Source: Desulforapulum autotrophicum HRM2 (lineage in GTDB: Bacteria; Desulfobacterota; Desulfobacteria; Desulfobacterales; Desulfobacteraceae). From it: a DNA stretch of 64,000 nucleotides. Below, piece after piece: positions 52,274 to 64,000 of this stretch. A model generated the notes under the pieces. That model had not been told where the DNA came from and ran no database searches. It saw only the letters and a list, made by a program, of their open reading frames with translations. Location of the stretch: NCBI RefSeq assembly GCF_000020365.1, contig NC_012108.1:5525074-5589073 (forward strand), read 5' to 3'. The stretch's first letter is position 1; every line of letters starts with the position of its first letter. Both the position numbers and the translations under genes were made by a program.

Positions 52274-53071
52274 CTATTCAGCCACGGCAAAGGCATTTGA
52301 AGCACCTTCCCGAAGCATTTGATCTTCAAAGTCTTCGGCACTTTCAAGGGTGGTATATTTGCCAACCCGGACACGGTAGAACACCCCCCGGTAATCGCTG
52401 TACGTGACGATGTGGGCATTGGCGTAACGTTGTTCAAGTTTTGTCTTAAGCCGGTTGGCGTTGGTGATGTCCTTGAACGCACCCACCTGGACGGTGAAAT
52501 TGCCGTCGATGTAATTCACAGGGGTAAAGGTTACCGGACCCTTGGCAAGGTTGGGGTCCTCGCTTGCCCGTCCAAGGGCCGTGACCTTTACAGGGGCGGT
52601 TCCCGGTCCCACAACTCCGATTTTTTCTGCCGCAGTATAGGACAGATCAATGATTCTACCCGTAACAAAGGGTCCCCGGTCGTTGACCCTTACAATGACA
52701 CTTTTCTGATTGGAAAGGTTTTCAACCCGGACCCAGGTGCCCAGGGGAAGGGTCTTGTGGGCCGCTGTCATGGCATACATGTCGTAAATTTCGCCGTTGG
52801 CGGTTTTTCTGCCGTGGAATTTTTTACCGTACCAGGAAGCCTTGCCCGTCTGTAAAAACCCCTTTGAACTGACAATGGGCCGGTAGGTTTTACCGTCTAT
52901 TTTATAGGGTTTTGAATGGGCAGGAACCTTGCCCGACGGGGTGCCGGAAGGTTTTTCCGGCCCGGGATATGAACCGCCCGCAGGTTCATGGGTGGCGCAT
53001 CCTGATCCAGCAATAACGACCACAAACATCAACAAAACAAATACGGCAAGCCTGCATGCTTTTTCCATCAA
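52274..53071 (-). CDS. rlpA: Septal ring lytic transglycosylase RlpA, lipoprotein with SPOR domain
   Basis: The 265-residue protein has a lipoprotein signal with lipobox AGSGC (Cys25), a double-psi beta-barrel (ASWYGKKFHGRKTANGE, then RVNDRGPF and DLSYTAAEKIG) holding the RlpA catalytic acids, and a C-terminal SPOR domain (FTVQVGAFKDITNANRLK) that binds denuded glycan at the septum. It cleaves peptidoglycan lacking stem peptides. The ATG overlaps the lon stop by 4 nt, an unusual partner for an envelope gene. Confidence 0.94.
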   Translation of the reverse strand: MMEKACRLAVFVLLMFVVVIAGSGCATHEPAGGSYPGPEKPSGTPSGKVPAHSKPYKIDGKTYRPIVSSKGFLQTGKASWYGKKFHGRKTANGEIYDMYAMTAAHKTLPLGTWVRVENLSNQKSVIVRVNDRGPFVTGRIIDLSYTAAEKIGVVGPGTAPVKVTALGRASEDPNLAKGPVTFTPVNYIDGNFTVQVGAFKDITNANRLKTKLEQRYANAHIVTYSDYRGVFYRVRVGKYTTLESAEDFEDQMLREGASNAFAVAE

Positions 53072-55428
53072 TTCAGGGCCCTTTTTATGACGTCATGCAT
53101 CTTGTCCGTAAAGTTAAATTTAATTTTTTCCTTGACCTTGTCTGGAATATCTTCAAGATCCTTTTCATTCCATTTCGGAATAATCAATGTCCGTATACCG
53201 GCCCTGTGGGCCGCAATCACCTTGTCCTTGATGCCACCAACGGGAAGCACCTCCCCCCTCAGGGTGATCTCTCCGGTCATGGCAAGCCCCTTTTTAACGG
53301 GTTTCCCGGTAATGAGCGAAATTAAGGCTGTCAGCATGGTCACCCCGGCAGACGGTCCATCCTTGGGGATGGCACCCGCTGGCACGTGGATATGGATATC
53401 ATGGGTTTCAAAAAAATCTTCAGCAATGTTGAGTGTTGCCGCATTAGACCGGATAAAACTCATGGCCGTGGTTGCCGATTCCTTCATCACCTCCCCAAGC
53501 TGACCCGTGAGGGTCAGGCCCTTGGAACCCTTCATGGCCGTTGCCTCCACAAAGAGGATTTCACCACCCGTGGGGGTCCAGGCAAGGCCAACCACCACTC
53601 CGGGAACCATGATTTCATTACCGTTTTCCGGCTTGTATCTCACCGGGCCAAGATAGCCGTGGAGGTCCTTTTTCCCGACCTTGACCATTTCAACTTCACT
53701 TTCAACCTCACTTTCAGCCACCCTTGCTGCAACCCCACGGCAGATAGAACCGATCTCCCGTTCAAGGTTTCTGAGACCCGCTTCCCTGGTGTAGCCGAAT
53801 ATGATCTCCTTGACGGCTCCCTGGGTAATGTTGATGTTTGACCGGGTAAGCCCATTGGCTGTCCGCTGCCTTGGAATCAGGTAACGGGTGGCAATTTTCA
53901 GCTTCTCGTCTTCGGTATAACCAGACAGTTCCAGCACCTCCATGCGATCCCGCAGGGGGGCGGGTATGGTGTGAAGTACATTGGCCGTGGTCAGAAAAAT
54001 TACATCGGAAAGGTCAAAGGGCACGTCCATATAATTGTCAGTAAAGGAAAAGTTCTGCTCAGGATCCAGTACTTCCAGAAGGGCGGACGAAGGATCGCCG
54101 TGGTAGGAGGAATTCACCTTGTCTATCTCGTCGAGCATGAAAACCGGATTGTTTGTTCCGGCCCGTCGTATCTCCTGGATGATTCTTCCAGGAAGGGCAC
54201 CCACATAGGTTCGCCTGTGGCCTCTGATCTCAGCCTCGTCCCGCATGCCGCCCAGGGCGATCCTGACAAATTTCCTGCCAAGGGCCCGGGCAATGGATTT
54301 TCCCAGGGAGGTCTTACCTGTTCCCGGCGGTCCTGCAAAACAGAGGATGGGACCCTTGCTGTCTTTTTTGAGTTTCCGGACGGCCAGGTATTCCAGGATT
54401 CGTTTCTTGGGTTTTTCAAGGCCGTAGTGATCCTGGTTAAGAACATTTCTTGCCTCGGCTATATCCAGCCTGTCCCTGGATTTCTTCTGCCAGGGAAGGG
54501 TTGTGAGCCAGTCAAGATAGGTTGAAGCCACAATATATTCCGACGATGAGGGGTGCATCCGTGAAAGGCGCTGTAACTCACGGTCCGCCTCTTTCACGGC
54601 TGCTTCCGGAAGACCATTGGCGGTTATCTTGCCCCGATACTCTTCAATCTCGACCCGTTCATTGTCCGTCTCTCCCAACTCTTCCCGGATGGCCTTGAGC
54701 TGCTGGCGAAGATAATATTCCCGCTGGCGCTTGTCCATATCTTCTTTCACCTGGGTCTGAATCTTTGATCCCATTTCAAGAATTTCAAGCTGGTCATTGA
54801 CGAGCCGGGTCACCTTTTTCAGCCGTTTTTTTACGTCCAGAATTTCTAGAATAGACTGCTTATCAATGATGGGTGCATTTATGGTTGAAGCAACCATGTC
54901 GGCCAGGACATCGGGTTCCTGTATGGATTTAACCATACCCCCGATCTCGGCGGGTAGTCCCGGAGAAAGGGCAACAATTTTCTCGTACTGCTCGACAATA
55001 TTGGACATCAATGCCCGGGTTTCCTTGTCCCGTATGATGTTACGGCTTTCAAGCACACTCACCTTTGCCTGCATATAGGACTTTCCCTCAACATACTCGG
55101 CCACCTTAAACCTGCTGATCCCCTGGATCAAAAGCTGGGCCTTGTTGTCCTCCAATTTTGCCATCTTGAGAATCATGGCAACCGTTCCTATTCTGTGGAG
55201 ATCTTTTACGGAATGGCGGGAATTAATATCCGAACGTCGGGAAAGCAGTAACCCCAGGATCCTGGAGCCTGCCATGGTTTCATCAATGAGCGCTATGGCC
55301 TCCTCCTGCATGAGAACCAGGGGAATAACCATTTTTGGAAAAAGATTGGTATCCACAATGGGAAGAATAGGAAGAATTTCAGGGATGTGATCAGGGCCTA
55401 TATCGACGGAATCGTTAAGTTGGTTCAT
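53068..55428 (-). CDS. lon: ATP-dependent protease Lon
   Basis: The 786-residue protease has the N-terminal substrate domain (ILPIVDTNLFPKMVIPL), a central coiled region, AAA+ core with Walker A GPPGTGKTS and Walker B FMLDEIDK, and the C-terminal peptidase with catalytic Ser in KDGPSAGVTM and Lys in GGIKDKVIAAHRAG. It degrades damaged and regulatory proteins. Downstream of hsp20 by 25 bp, it probably shares heat-stress control, though no sigma-32 or CIRCE site was recognised. Confidence 0.97.
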   Translation of the reverse strand: MNQLNDSVDIGPDHIPEILPILPIVDTNLFPKMVIPLVLMQEEAIALIDETMAGSRILGLLLSRRSDINSRHSVKDLHRIGTVAMILKMAKLEDNKAQLLIQGISRFKVAEYVEGKSYMQAKVSVLESRNIIRDKETRALMSNIVEQYEKIVALSPGLPAEIGGMVKSIQEPDVLADMVASTINAPIIDKQSILEILDVKKRLKKVTRLVNDQLEILEMGSKIQTQVKEDMDKRQREYYLRQQLKAIREELGETDNERVEIEEYRGKITANGLPEAAVKEADRELQRLSRMHPSSSEYIVASTYLDWLTTLPWQKKSRDRLDIAEARNVLNQDHYGLEKPKKRILEYLAVRKLKKDSKGPILCFAGPPGTGKTSLGKSIARALGRKFVRIALGGMRDEAEIRGHRRTYVGALPGRIIQEIRRAGTNNPVFMLDEIDKVNSSYHGDPSSALLEVLDPEQNFSFTDNYMDVPFDLSDVIFLTTANVLHTIPAPLRDRMEVLELSGYTEDEKLKIATRYLIPRQRTANGLTRSNINITQGAVKEIIFGYTREAGLRNLEREIGSICRGVAARVAESEVESEVEMVKVGKKDLHGYLGPVRYKPENGNEIMVPGVVVGLAWTPTGGEILFVEATAMKGSKGLTLTGQLGEVMKESATTAMSFIRSNAATLNIAEDFFETHDIHIHVPAGAIPKDGPSAGVTMLTALISLITGKPVKKGLAMTGEITLRGEVLPVGGIKDKVIAAHRAGIRTLIIPKWNEKDLEDIPDKVKEKIKFNFTDKMHDVIKRALN

Positions 55429-55453
55429 GGAATTTCCTATGCCTGTGACTGTA

Positions 55454-55900
55454 TCATCTGTAGGAGAGCTTTATCCTCTGGGACCTGTCCATGGGAAATT
55501 TTGCAAGCTTGATTTCAAGAAACCCGTTAAAAAAACAGGCGGACACTTTTTCAATATCAATAATATTAGGTAGATAAAGAACCCTTTCAAACCTGCCGAA
55601 CTGTATTTCTGCAAGCCTGTAATTGGCAGATTCTCCCGGGGGTTTAATGGACCTTACGCCGGCAATCTTAACGGCTTTGGAGTTGACCTCTATATTTATA
55701 TCATCCTTTTCAACACCGGCAATCTCAGCATGGATAATGATATCCTTCTGTGTTTCATAAATATCCATCTGGGGTTTCCATATCCGCTGGGAAAGACAGA
55801 ACATGGGATTCATGGAATGAAACATCTCGTCAAGGGGTTTTTCTAATTTACATTGTCTTTCAAAATTGTCGCCAAACTGAATTTTAATTTTTTCCATCAT
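55454..55900 (-). CDS. Hsp20/alpha-crystallin family small heat shock protein
   Basis: A 148-residue protein with the alpha-crystallin domain: MDIYETQKDIIIHAEIAGVEKDDINIEV at its start and the late strand GFLEIKLAKF. It lacks a clear C-terminal I-x-I tail (it ends RIKLSYR). It holds unfolding proteins for refolding or for Lon, whose gene is next in the operon. First gene of the five-gene run. Confidence 0.92.
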   Translation of the reverse strand: MMEKIKIQFGDNFERQCKLEKPLDEMFHSMNPMFCLSQRIWKPQMDIYETQKDIIIHAEIAGVEKDDINIEVNSKAVKIAGVRSIKPPGESANYRLAEIQFGRFERVLYLPNIIDIEKVSACFFNGFLEIKLAKFPMDRSQRIKLSYR

Positions 55901-56002
55901 TATAAAAGACTCCTGATGCTGAGGTCTATTTCCTTCAATACTGCCATAGAGAACAGGCAGTTAATCTCATAAAATACCATTCGGTCTGGCCATTGTAAAG
56001 CA

Positions 56003-57184
56003 CTATTCCGGCGCCCACCCCCGGGTTCCCCAGATCAAAAAGACAAGGGCCATAAGGGTTGAAACGGTGGATGCCAGGCAAACGGTTCCCATTCCAAAAT
56101 GCTGCCACACTAACCCTCCTGAAAAGGCGCCCATCACCCTGCCAAGGCCAGACGAGGCCAGCAGCAGGGAAATCATGGTTGCCCTTGAACCGGGTACAAG
56201 CTCCGTACACAGGGAAATAAACGCCACAATAGACTGTTCATAAAAAAGAAAAACAACAAACAGGGCGGCCAGGGCAAACGTCAGGGACCCCCCGGCCAGG
56301 GGAATTAAAAGGTAGGCCACAGAACAGAAGGTTATACCCCAGGCAACCGATAATTTTATACCGATTCTATCTGAAAAAGCGGCAGTAAAGCTTGAACCCA
56401 TGAGTTCGGCAACCCCGATTACACCCGTCCCCATACCCAGGGCCACCACACTTAAATCAAAGGCGCTTTCAAGCCAGGCACCATAAATAACAAAAAGATT
56501 ATCATTGGCAAAACCCATACAGAATCCAACTCCGATTGCACCACGGGCCCTTTTTATTTTCAGAAGATGTCTGACCCCTTCCAAAAAATGAGCCTTTGTC
56601 TTTGCAGCTCCTGATCCCTGCTTAAAGTCATCCTTGACATAGTTTAAAATAAGCGCAAGGGAAATAACAGCCCCCCCAGCAAGGGCAAAAAAAGGGGATC
56701 TCCATCCAAAATAGTTGATCAGGATGCCGATTCCGGGAATTCCCAGAAGGGTAGCCACAGACCAGCTGATTTCAAGGATGCCCACCACCATTCCACGGCG
56801 CTTATAGGAGACCCTTTTGCTTACATAGGCCTGGATTGCAGGGTCAAATATACTCTTGCACAACCCGCTCAAAAACATGGCAATGACAAGGGTGTAGTAA
56901 AAGGGAAAGGTGCCGGCCATAAGCATGCCCGCTGCCAGGGCCAGAAGACCCGTCACCATCATTCGCCGATAACCGGTTTTATCCGCAAGGGGAGAGACAA
57001 AGAGCCCCAGCAAATTGGTCGCCTGGTTCAGGGCAATTACAGATGTAACGGCAGTAAGGGGCACCCCGATCCCCCGGCTGATCACCGGTGCAAAGGGATA
57101 GATAAACCTGTTGGCGGTGTTAATAATCGATCTTGACAAAAATGCCGGTGCAAGTATCCCAAGAATACCGTTATCTTGTTCCAT
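56003..57184 (-). CDS. Major facilitator superfamily transporter
   Basis: A roughly 393-residue inner-membrane protein with 12 predicted spans and the MFS loop motif SPLADKTGYRRMM between spans 2 and 3. ATG 57184 (MEQDNGILGIL) is preferred to 57205 because it directly precedes the first span. Substrate unknown; an uptake or drug-export role is equally possible. It follows nifJ by 74 bp with a terminator between them. Confidence 0.88.
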   Translation of the reverse strand: MEQDNGILGILAPAFLSRSIINTANRFIYPFAPVISRGIGVPLTAVTSVIALNQATNLLGLFVSPLADKTGYRRMMVTGLLALAAGMLMAGTFPFYYTLVIAMFLSGLCKSIFDPAIQAYVSKRVSYKRRGMVVGILEISWSVATLLGIPGIGILINYFGWRSPFFALAGGAVISLALILNYVKDDFKQGSGAAKTKAHFLEGVRHLLKIKRARGAIGVGFCMGFANDNLFVIYGAWLESAFDLSVVALGMGTGVIGVAELMGSSFTAAFSDRIGIKLSVAWGITFCSVAYLLIPLAGGSLTFALAALFVVFLFYEQSIVAFISLCTELVPGSRATMISLLLASSGLGRVMGAFSGGLVWQHFGMGTVCLASTVSTLMALVFLIWGTRGWAPE

Positions 57185-57209
57185 TGGGCTCCAATGATTA
57201 AACAAAAAA

Positions 57210-57234
57210 GGGCCGGGAAAAACGCTCCCGACCC
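57210..57234 (-). terminator. Terminator of nifJ
   Basis: On the minus strand GGGUCGGGA and UCCCGGCCC form a stem (one G-U pair) followed by TTTTTTG. The stem pairs fully only in the minus-strand RNA, as expected for nifJ. Confidence 0.8.
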
Positions 57235-57258
57235 TGGATGAATCATGTCAATATGAAT

Positions 57259-60804
<3,546 letters not shown>

Positions 60805-61044
60805 TTAAAGCTGATATTTATACATCAGCCCATTTTATATGTAAATGCTAAACATGGTTTATCTACCTGGGGTGAACTTCCCTTATTTCCATGATTATAA
60901 CGCAAATCAAGTCAGTTGAGTAATGGCACAGTGTGTCCATTAGTATTGTGATCCCAAACTATTTTAAATTTTCAAGATGTGCTAAATTAATCTGTCCTTT
61001 AAAAACAGGAAGCGCAACCATTAATTAACAGTATCGGAGTATCT

Positions 61045-61659
61045 ATGGGTTTATTATCATCGAGTGTGTCTGTTGCAAGATACAGGGTTGAAGGAGAAAT
61101 TGAAGAATCCCTGGTTGAAACAATAAAAGAGGGGCTTAAAAAAAATGCCGTAAGTGAAATAGAAGATGAATATGCTGAAATTGCAGTGGGCTGGACCCCT
61201 TTTGAAAGTCCTTTTGACCCAGATTTTGAAAAGTTTTCATTCACATTTGGCACCTATTTTGTTTTTACCTTAAGAATTGATAAAAAAAGTGTGCCTTCAA
61301 AAATTGTTCAGAAACAGGTGGCCATGGAAGTTACAAAACGACTAAAGGAGAGCGGTCGTGAATTTTTGTCAAAAAACGAAAAAACCGACATCAAGGACAT
61401 GATCACGGAAAAGCTCATGCGCCAGATGCCGTCCATTCCAAACATGTACGATCTGCTCTGGATACCCGAAGATCACAGCCTGCTGTTTTTCACCACCCAG
61501 AAGGCTGCCAATGAAGAGCTTGAAACCTTGTTTAAAACATCGTTCAAACTCAAATTAATCCGGCTCTTTCCCTTTACTATGGCAGAGGGCGACAAGGATT
61601 TTTCCGACCATGACAGGGATAAAATTGCCAATATTGTTCCCGTAAAATATTCGAGGTAA
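61045..61659 (+). CDS. rdgC: RdgC-like recombination-associated protein (short form)
   Basis: A 204-residue protein starting MGLLSSSVSVARYRVEG, with RSW-like central region and ELIETLFKTSF-type late helix (ELETLFKTSFKLKLIRLFP in the sequence). It matches the RdgC family, DNA-binding proteins that restrain RecA, but lacks about 100 residues of the E. coli protein, as other delta-type versions seem to. GGAG precedes the ATG. The next gene follows after 5 bp. Confidence 0.82.
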   Translation: MGLLSSSVSVARYRVEGEIEESLVETIKEGLKKNAVSEIEDEYAEIAVGWTPFESPFDPDFEKFSFTFGTYFVFTLRIDKKSVPSKIVQKQVAMEVTKRLKESGREFLSKNEKTDIKDMITEKLMRQMPSIPNMYDLLWIPEDHSLLFFTTQKAANEELETLFKTSFKLKLIRLFPFTMAEGDKDFSDHDRDKIANIVPVKYSR

Positions 61660-61664
61660 ACATT

Positions 61665-62198
61665 ATGTTAGATATTGCAGTTGCATACAATAAGTATAAA
61701 TTTCTGGGTAACGAATTTTTGACATGGCTGTGGTATGTCATTGAGGCTGATATAAACCTGGGTGAATTGACCCAGATCAAAGACAGGCTGATATCAATAA
61801 AAATAGGAAATAGTATTGTACTTGAAAACTCACTTGGAGATGACGCAAAGGAAAAAATATCCATCAAGGGAGATGATGCAGGTCTTGAAGAGGGTACCAT
61901 GGCCCTTAAAAAAGGTGGTGTCGTCACAGAGATTAACCTGAACCTTAAAATTGATGAGGCAGAGTACCGGTTTACCATCAAAGGCGAAAGCATGAATATC
62001 ACAGGCCTTAAAACACCTACTTCCGGAAAAATAGAAGGTCCCGATGAAGTTGAAGGCGCTGTTCTTGAAAAGGTTTTTCTGTGCAACAATGTTTTTGAAA
62101 TTATAGACGCCCTGTATTCGGCTTACATAAAAAGGCGAATATCCGATACCTGGACGGCCCAGGATCTTACAGCCATGAGGGCATGGATTCAATTATAA
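61665..62198 (+). CDS. Unknown protein, partner of rdgC
   Basis: A 177-residue acidic cytosolic protein 5 bp downstream of rdgC. It begins MLDIAVAYNKYKFLGNEFLTWLWY, has a beta-rich centre (KISIKGDD, GGVVTEINLNLKI, YRFTIKGESMNITGL) and a helical end with SDTWTAQDLTAMRAWI. I do not know the family. Close spacing to rdgC and the terminator after it show a two-gene unit; a complex with the RdgC ring is a reasonable guess. Confidence 0.82.
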   Translation: MLDIAVAYNKYKFLGNEFLTWLWYVIEADINLGELTQIKDRLISIKIGNSIVLENSLGDDAKEKISIKGDDAGLEEGTMALKKGGVVTEINLNLKIDEAEYRFTIKGESMNITGLKTPTSGKIEGPDEVEGAVLEKVFLCNNVFEIIDALYSAYIKRRISDTWTAQDLTAMRAWIQL

Positions 62199-62216
62199 TC
62201 TACCCCTGTTAAAAAA

Positions 62217-62640
62217 ATGTTCAAAACTCAACGTTAATAGACACAACCTGAAAGGCATGACGATTTAAAATACCGTCATGCCTTTTTTGTTTAAAATAAT
62301 GTTTATAAAATGTTTATAAGACTCCCCTTATAGACATGAAAGATATAAACACTATGGTTGATAACCCTTCCGCAACACATGGCATATAAAAAGATAACCT
62401 GCTGATATAAAATATAATACAGCCTAAAATCCTGTTATATTGAATAATGTCAATAAAATGTCAACAACTCCAGACTTATAAACACTTTTTTTTAAAACAG
62501 ACAAAAATGACCGTTTATAAAACCGATTTAATTTGATTAGTCCACAGAATTATAATACAAATAATTTAATATTTTTAAATACTTACTATTTTTTTAAACT
62601 TTCGTACACTGCTTATTAATTATTATTATAATTAAATAGT
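62217..62640. repeat. AT-rich block, copy 1
   Basis: About 424 bp, non-coding, starting AATGTTCAAAACTCAACG and ending in TTATTAATTATTATTATAA. It matches 63362-63783 along its length with many substitutions. It contains several AATGTTTATAAAATGT-like motifs and TTATAAACA (one mismatch to a DnaA box). It begins with the rdgC-operon terminator. Confidence 0.8.
62251..62288 (+). terminator. Terminator of the rdgC operon
   Basis: GGCATGACG (62254-62262) and CGTCATGCC (62274-62282) form a perfect stem followed by TTTTTT. Confidence 0.92.
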
Positions 62641-62783
62641 GTTTGAACGAAAACTTACCCATCTGCGGCGTTGCTGCAAAATCCTGAAATCCTCACGTAC
62701 AGTAGTACGCTCCGGTTTCAGAATTTTTTGCGCCGTGCATATGGGTAAGTTTTCGTTCAAACACAGGTTTTCGGTCAGCCACT
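62639..62783. mobile_element. MITE-like palindromic element
   Basis: Perfect 24-bp inverted repeats (62639-62662 and 62741-62764) flank a 78-bp interior that is itself an imperfect palindrome centred on GTACAGTAGTAC. The right flank runs on to AGTGGCTGAC (reverse complement of 62774-62783), which is the end seen in the half copy at 44791. There is no coding capacity. It lies between the AT-rich block and the UroD-family fragment, whose homology starts 4 bp after the element. Confidence 0.72.
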
Positions 62784-62786
62784 AAA

Positions 62787-62972
62787 TATAAATACTTTTC
62801 CGGCAGTGACTCCATATCAGTGGATGAAAACGTGGACCTGGCCAAGGCCAAGAGAATCTGTGACATTCACGATGTGGTCCTGGGCGGGAACATACCCCTG
62901 ACCTCCGCCATGCTTTTCGGCACCCAACAGGACAACATGGAGGCCATTTTGGACCTCATTTATTCCGTGGAG
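62787..62972 (+). pseudogene. Fragment of a uroporphyrinogen decarboxylase-family gene
   Basis: About 62 codons read KYFSGSDSISVDENVDLAKA, then VVLGGNIPLTSAMLFGT and EAILDLIYS, typical of the middle/C-terminal barrel of UroD-family proteins (methyltransferase-type paralogues included). The 5' part is cut off at the palindromic element and after about 62972 the frame continues as non-homologous sequence into the structured repeat. No start or ribosome site. A remnant. Confidence 0.6.
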
Positions 62973-63040
62973 ACAAAAGCACAACCTTATCACTCGATTA
63001 TCAATTTTTTTAGATTCACTTCAAATCGGCAGGCGGAAAC

Positions 63041-63150
63041 GGGTGTTGCCCTTCCCTCATTCTCGCAGCCCGTCCATGGGCCGCTCCGAGGAAAATGGCA
63101 ACTCTTTCGGCGTCCATGCCGACCGTTGCCATTTAATCCGGTCAGGGTAA
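63041..63150. repeat. Structured repeat, copy 2
   Basis: Matches the reverse complement of 33364-33496 over about 100 bp. Hairpin AAATGGCAAC/GTTGCCATTT (63093-63102/63125-63134) with inner TCGGC/GCCGA (63107-63111/63118-63122), a hairpin CAGCCC...GGGCCG before it, and outer arms GGTGTTGCCC/GGGTAACC. Stem bases differ from copy 1 in pairs, so the fold is kept. Confidence 0.75.
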
Positions 63151-63277
63151 CCAAAGGGGGCGGAATGGTACGTAGATCTTCCCTTCCCAACAAAAACTCT
63201 TCTCTGAAATCAGGGAGGTATCATCCTACTTTTGATCACTAAGGCAGACCTCCTGGAGATATTTCCCATCCAGCCTG

Positions 63278-63306
63278 ATACCGGCATAGAATACCGGTAT
63301 GATTTT
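63278..63306 (+). terminator. Possible terminator downstream of the UroD-family fragment
   Basis: ATACCGG (63278-63284) pairs with CCGGTAT (63294-63300), followed by GATTTTT. It may be what remains of the end of the broken gene. Confidence 0.45.
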
Positions 63307-63361
63307 TACCTGTACCCCATGCCGGTTTTTATATTCCTGGGATATCACAGGGGTTTAATAA

Positions 63362-63783
63362 ATGTTTAAAACTCAAAAGTAATAGACATAACCTGAAAGG
63401 CATGATGGTTTAAGATACCATCATGCCTTTTTTGTTTAAAACAATGTTTATAAAATGTTAATAAGAATACCCTTCTCAACATTAAAGTTATTAACATCAG
63501 GGTTCATAACCCTTTCGCAACAAACAGCTGTTTGATAGATAACCTATTGATATAAAAACATATGGACACATAAATGCCGTCCCATGCAAAAATGTTAACA
63601 AAATGTTAGTGAAATACAGCTTTATGAACACGTTTTTTACACAGATACAAAAATGACCTGTTTTGAACCGGCAGAGTTGAGATACTCTGCAAATTTAAAA
63701 TATAAATATATTCTATAATTTTAGCTGTTTAATCTACTTTTAAACTTTTAGATGCAGCTTATTAATTATTATTATTAAAATAG
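63362..63783. repeat. AT-rich block, copy 2
   Basis: Same order of motifs as 62217-62640: terminator, AATGTTTATAAAATGTTAAT, GGTTCATAACCCTTTCGCAA, AATGTTAACAAAATGTTA, AAAAATGACC, and a TTATTAATTATTATTATTAA end. No gene was seen in it or in the remaining 217 bp to the window end. Confidence 0.8.
63399..63433 (+). terminator. Second copy of the rdgC-type terminator
   Basis: GGCATGATGG (63399-63408) and CCATCATGCC (63418-63427) followed by TTTTTT. The stem differs from the first copy by paired changes. Confidence 0.85.
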
Positions 63784-64000
63784 AATATTAAAAAAATAAA
63801 ACCACCCATTACTCGAACATGGGTAATCAATGAAAAATTTGTATACCAATCCCTGTACAAAAAAAATGACACCAACTTATTTTCATCTGAACAATATTTC
63901 ATTTTTATTTCATTGAAAAAAACCTTTAAAAGATATAGATTATGCACTTGGCAAAGCATTGCAAAAAAGTTTGATATATAAACCAATCTTAGGTATTTAA

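Noticed and set aside
62217..62640. Firm call of a chromosomal replication origin
   Set aside because: AT-rich with near-DnaA boxes, but none matches the consensus exactly and no dnaA, dnaN or parAB gene is nearby.
62820..63242. 140-residue plus-strand open frame as a functional gene
   Set aside because: Only the first third resembles UroD-family protein; the rest is translation of the structured repeat. Called as a pseudogene fragment instead.
63762..63986. 74-residue minus-strand open frame at the window end
   Set aside because: It ends in the poly-Asn codons of an AT-rich repeat block and has no Shine-Dalgarno; likely chance.

Overview
The window looks like chromosome from an anaerobic, metabolically versatile delta-type proteobacterium, most likely a sulfate reducer of the Desulfobacterales. 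This is an inference from gene content: pyruvate:ferredoxin oxidoreductase, an O2-sensitive glycyl radical enzyme, a CGGC-domain protein, an Mla/MCE outer-membrane lipid system, a long Gly-rich SSB and a short RdgC. No rRNA, tRNA, CRISPR array or intact insertion sequence was seen.

Region 1 (about 1-26,770) is a defence island read entirely on the minus strand. Its downstream half (254-18,972) is a tightly coupled 12-gene operon. In transcription order it encodes a divergent HsdS-like protein, a small winged-helix-like protein, an N6-adenine DNA methylase, a second HsdS, an AlbA_2/AAA_4-type protein with a repeat linker, an unknown protein, a 1432-residue ATPase with a coiled-coil tail, an unknown protein, a NurA-like nuclease, a HerA-like ATPase, a small possible nuclease and a Ser/Thr kinase with a TPR-like tail. 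There is no HsdR, PglZ or BrxL. The content recalls the methylation-associated defence system MADS and, less closely, BREX type 2/Pgl, but the HerA-NurA pair, two S subunits and gene number may mark a variant not yet described. Upstream of it (19,143-26,766) is a four-gene Wadjet system, jetA-jetB-jetC-jetD, with an unusually long JetC. A gene-free stretch of about 750 bp separates the island from ssb.

Region 2 (27,520-44,890) holds housekeeping and transport genes: ssb, a THUMP-type RNA methyltransferase, an acyl-CoA dehydrogenase, a five-gene peptide-type ABC importer whose first two genes are split by a duplicated hairpin and a structured repeat, an mlaE(STAS)-mlaF-mlaD-lipoprotein operon, a GGDEF protein with a small lipoprotein lying between 35-bp direct repeats, an EamA exporter and a CGGC protein.

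Region 3 (44,890-60,760) is read on the minus strand: a nucleotidyltransferase-family gene (probably truncated), ogt, a glycyl-radical activase and hypD (trans-4-hydroxy-L-proline dehydratase); a stress/envelope operon hsp20-lon-rlpA-gmhB-recD2; an MFS transporter; and nifJ.

Region 4 (61,045-64,000) has rdgC with a small partner gene, then about 1.8 kb of mostly non-coding DNA. This contains two diverged copies of a roughly 420-bp AT-rich block, each opening with the same terminator, separated by a MITE-like palindrome, a fragment of a uroporphyrinogen-decarboxylase-family gene and a second copy of the structured repeat seen at 33.4 kb. Compensatory base changes between the two structured-repeat copies show that the fold is conserved.
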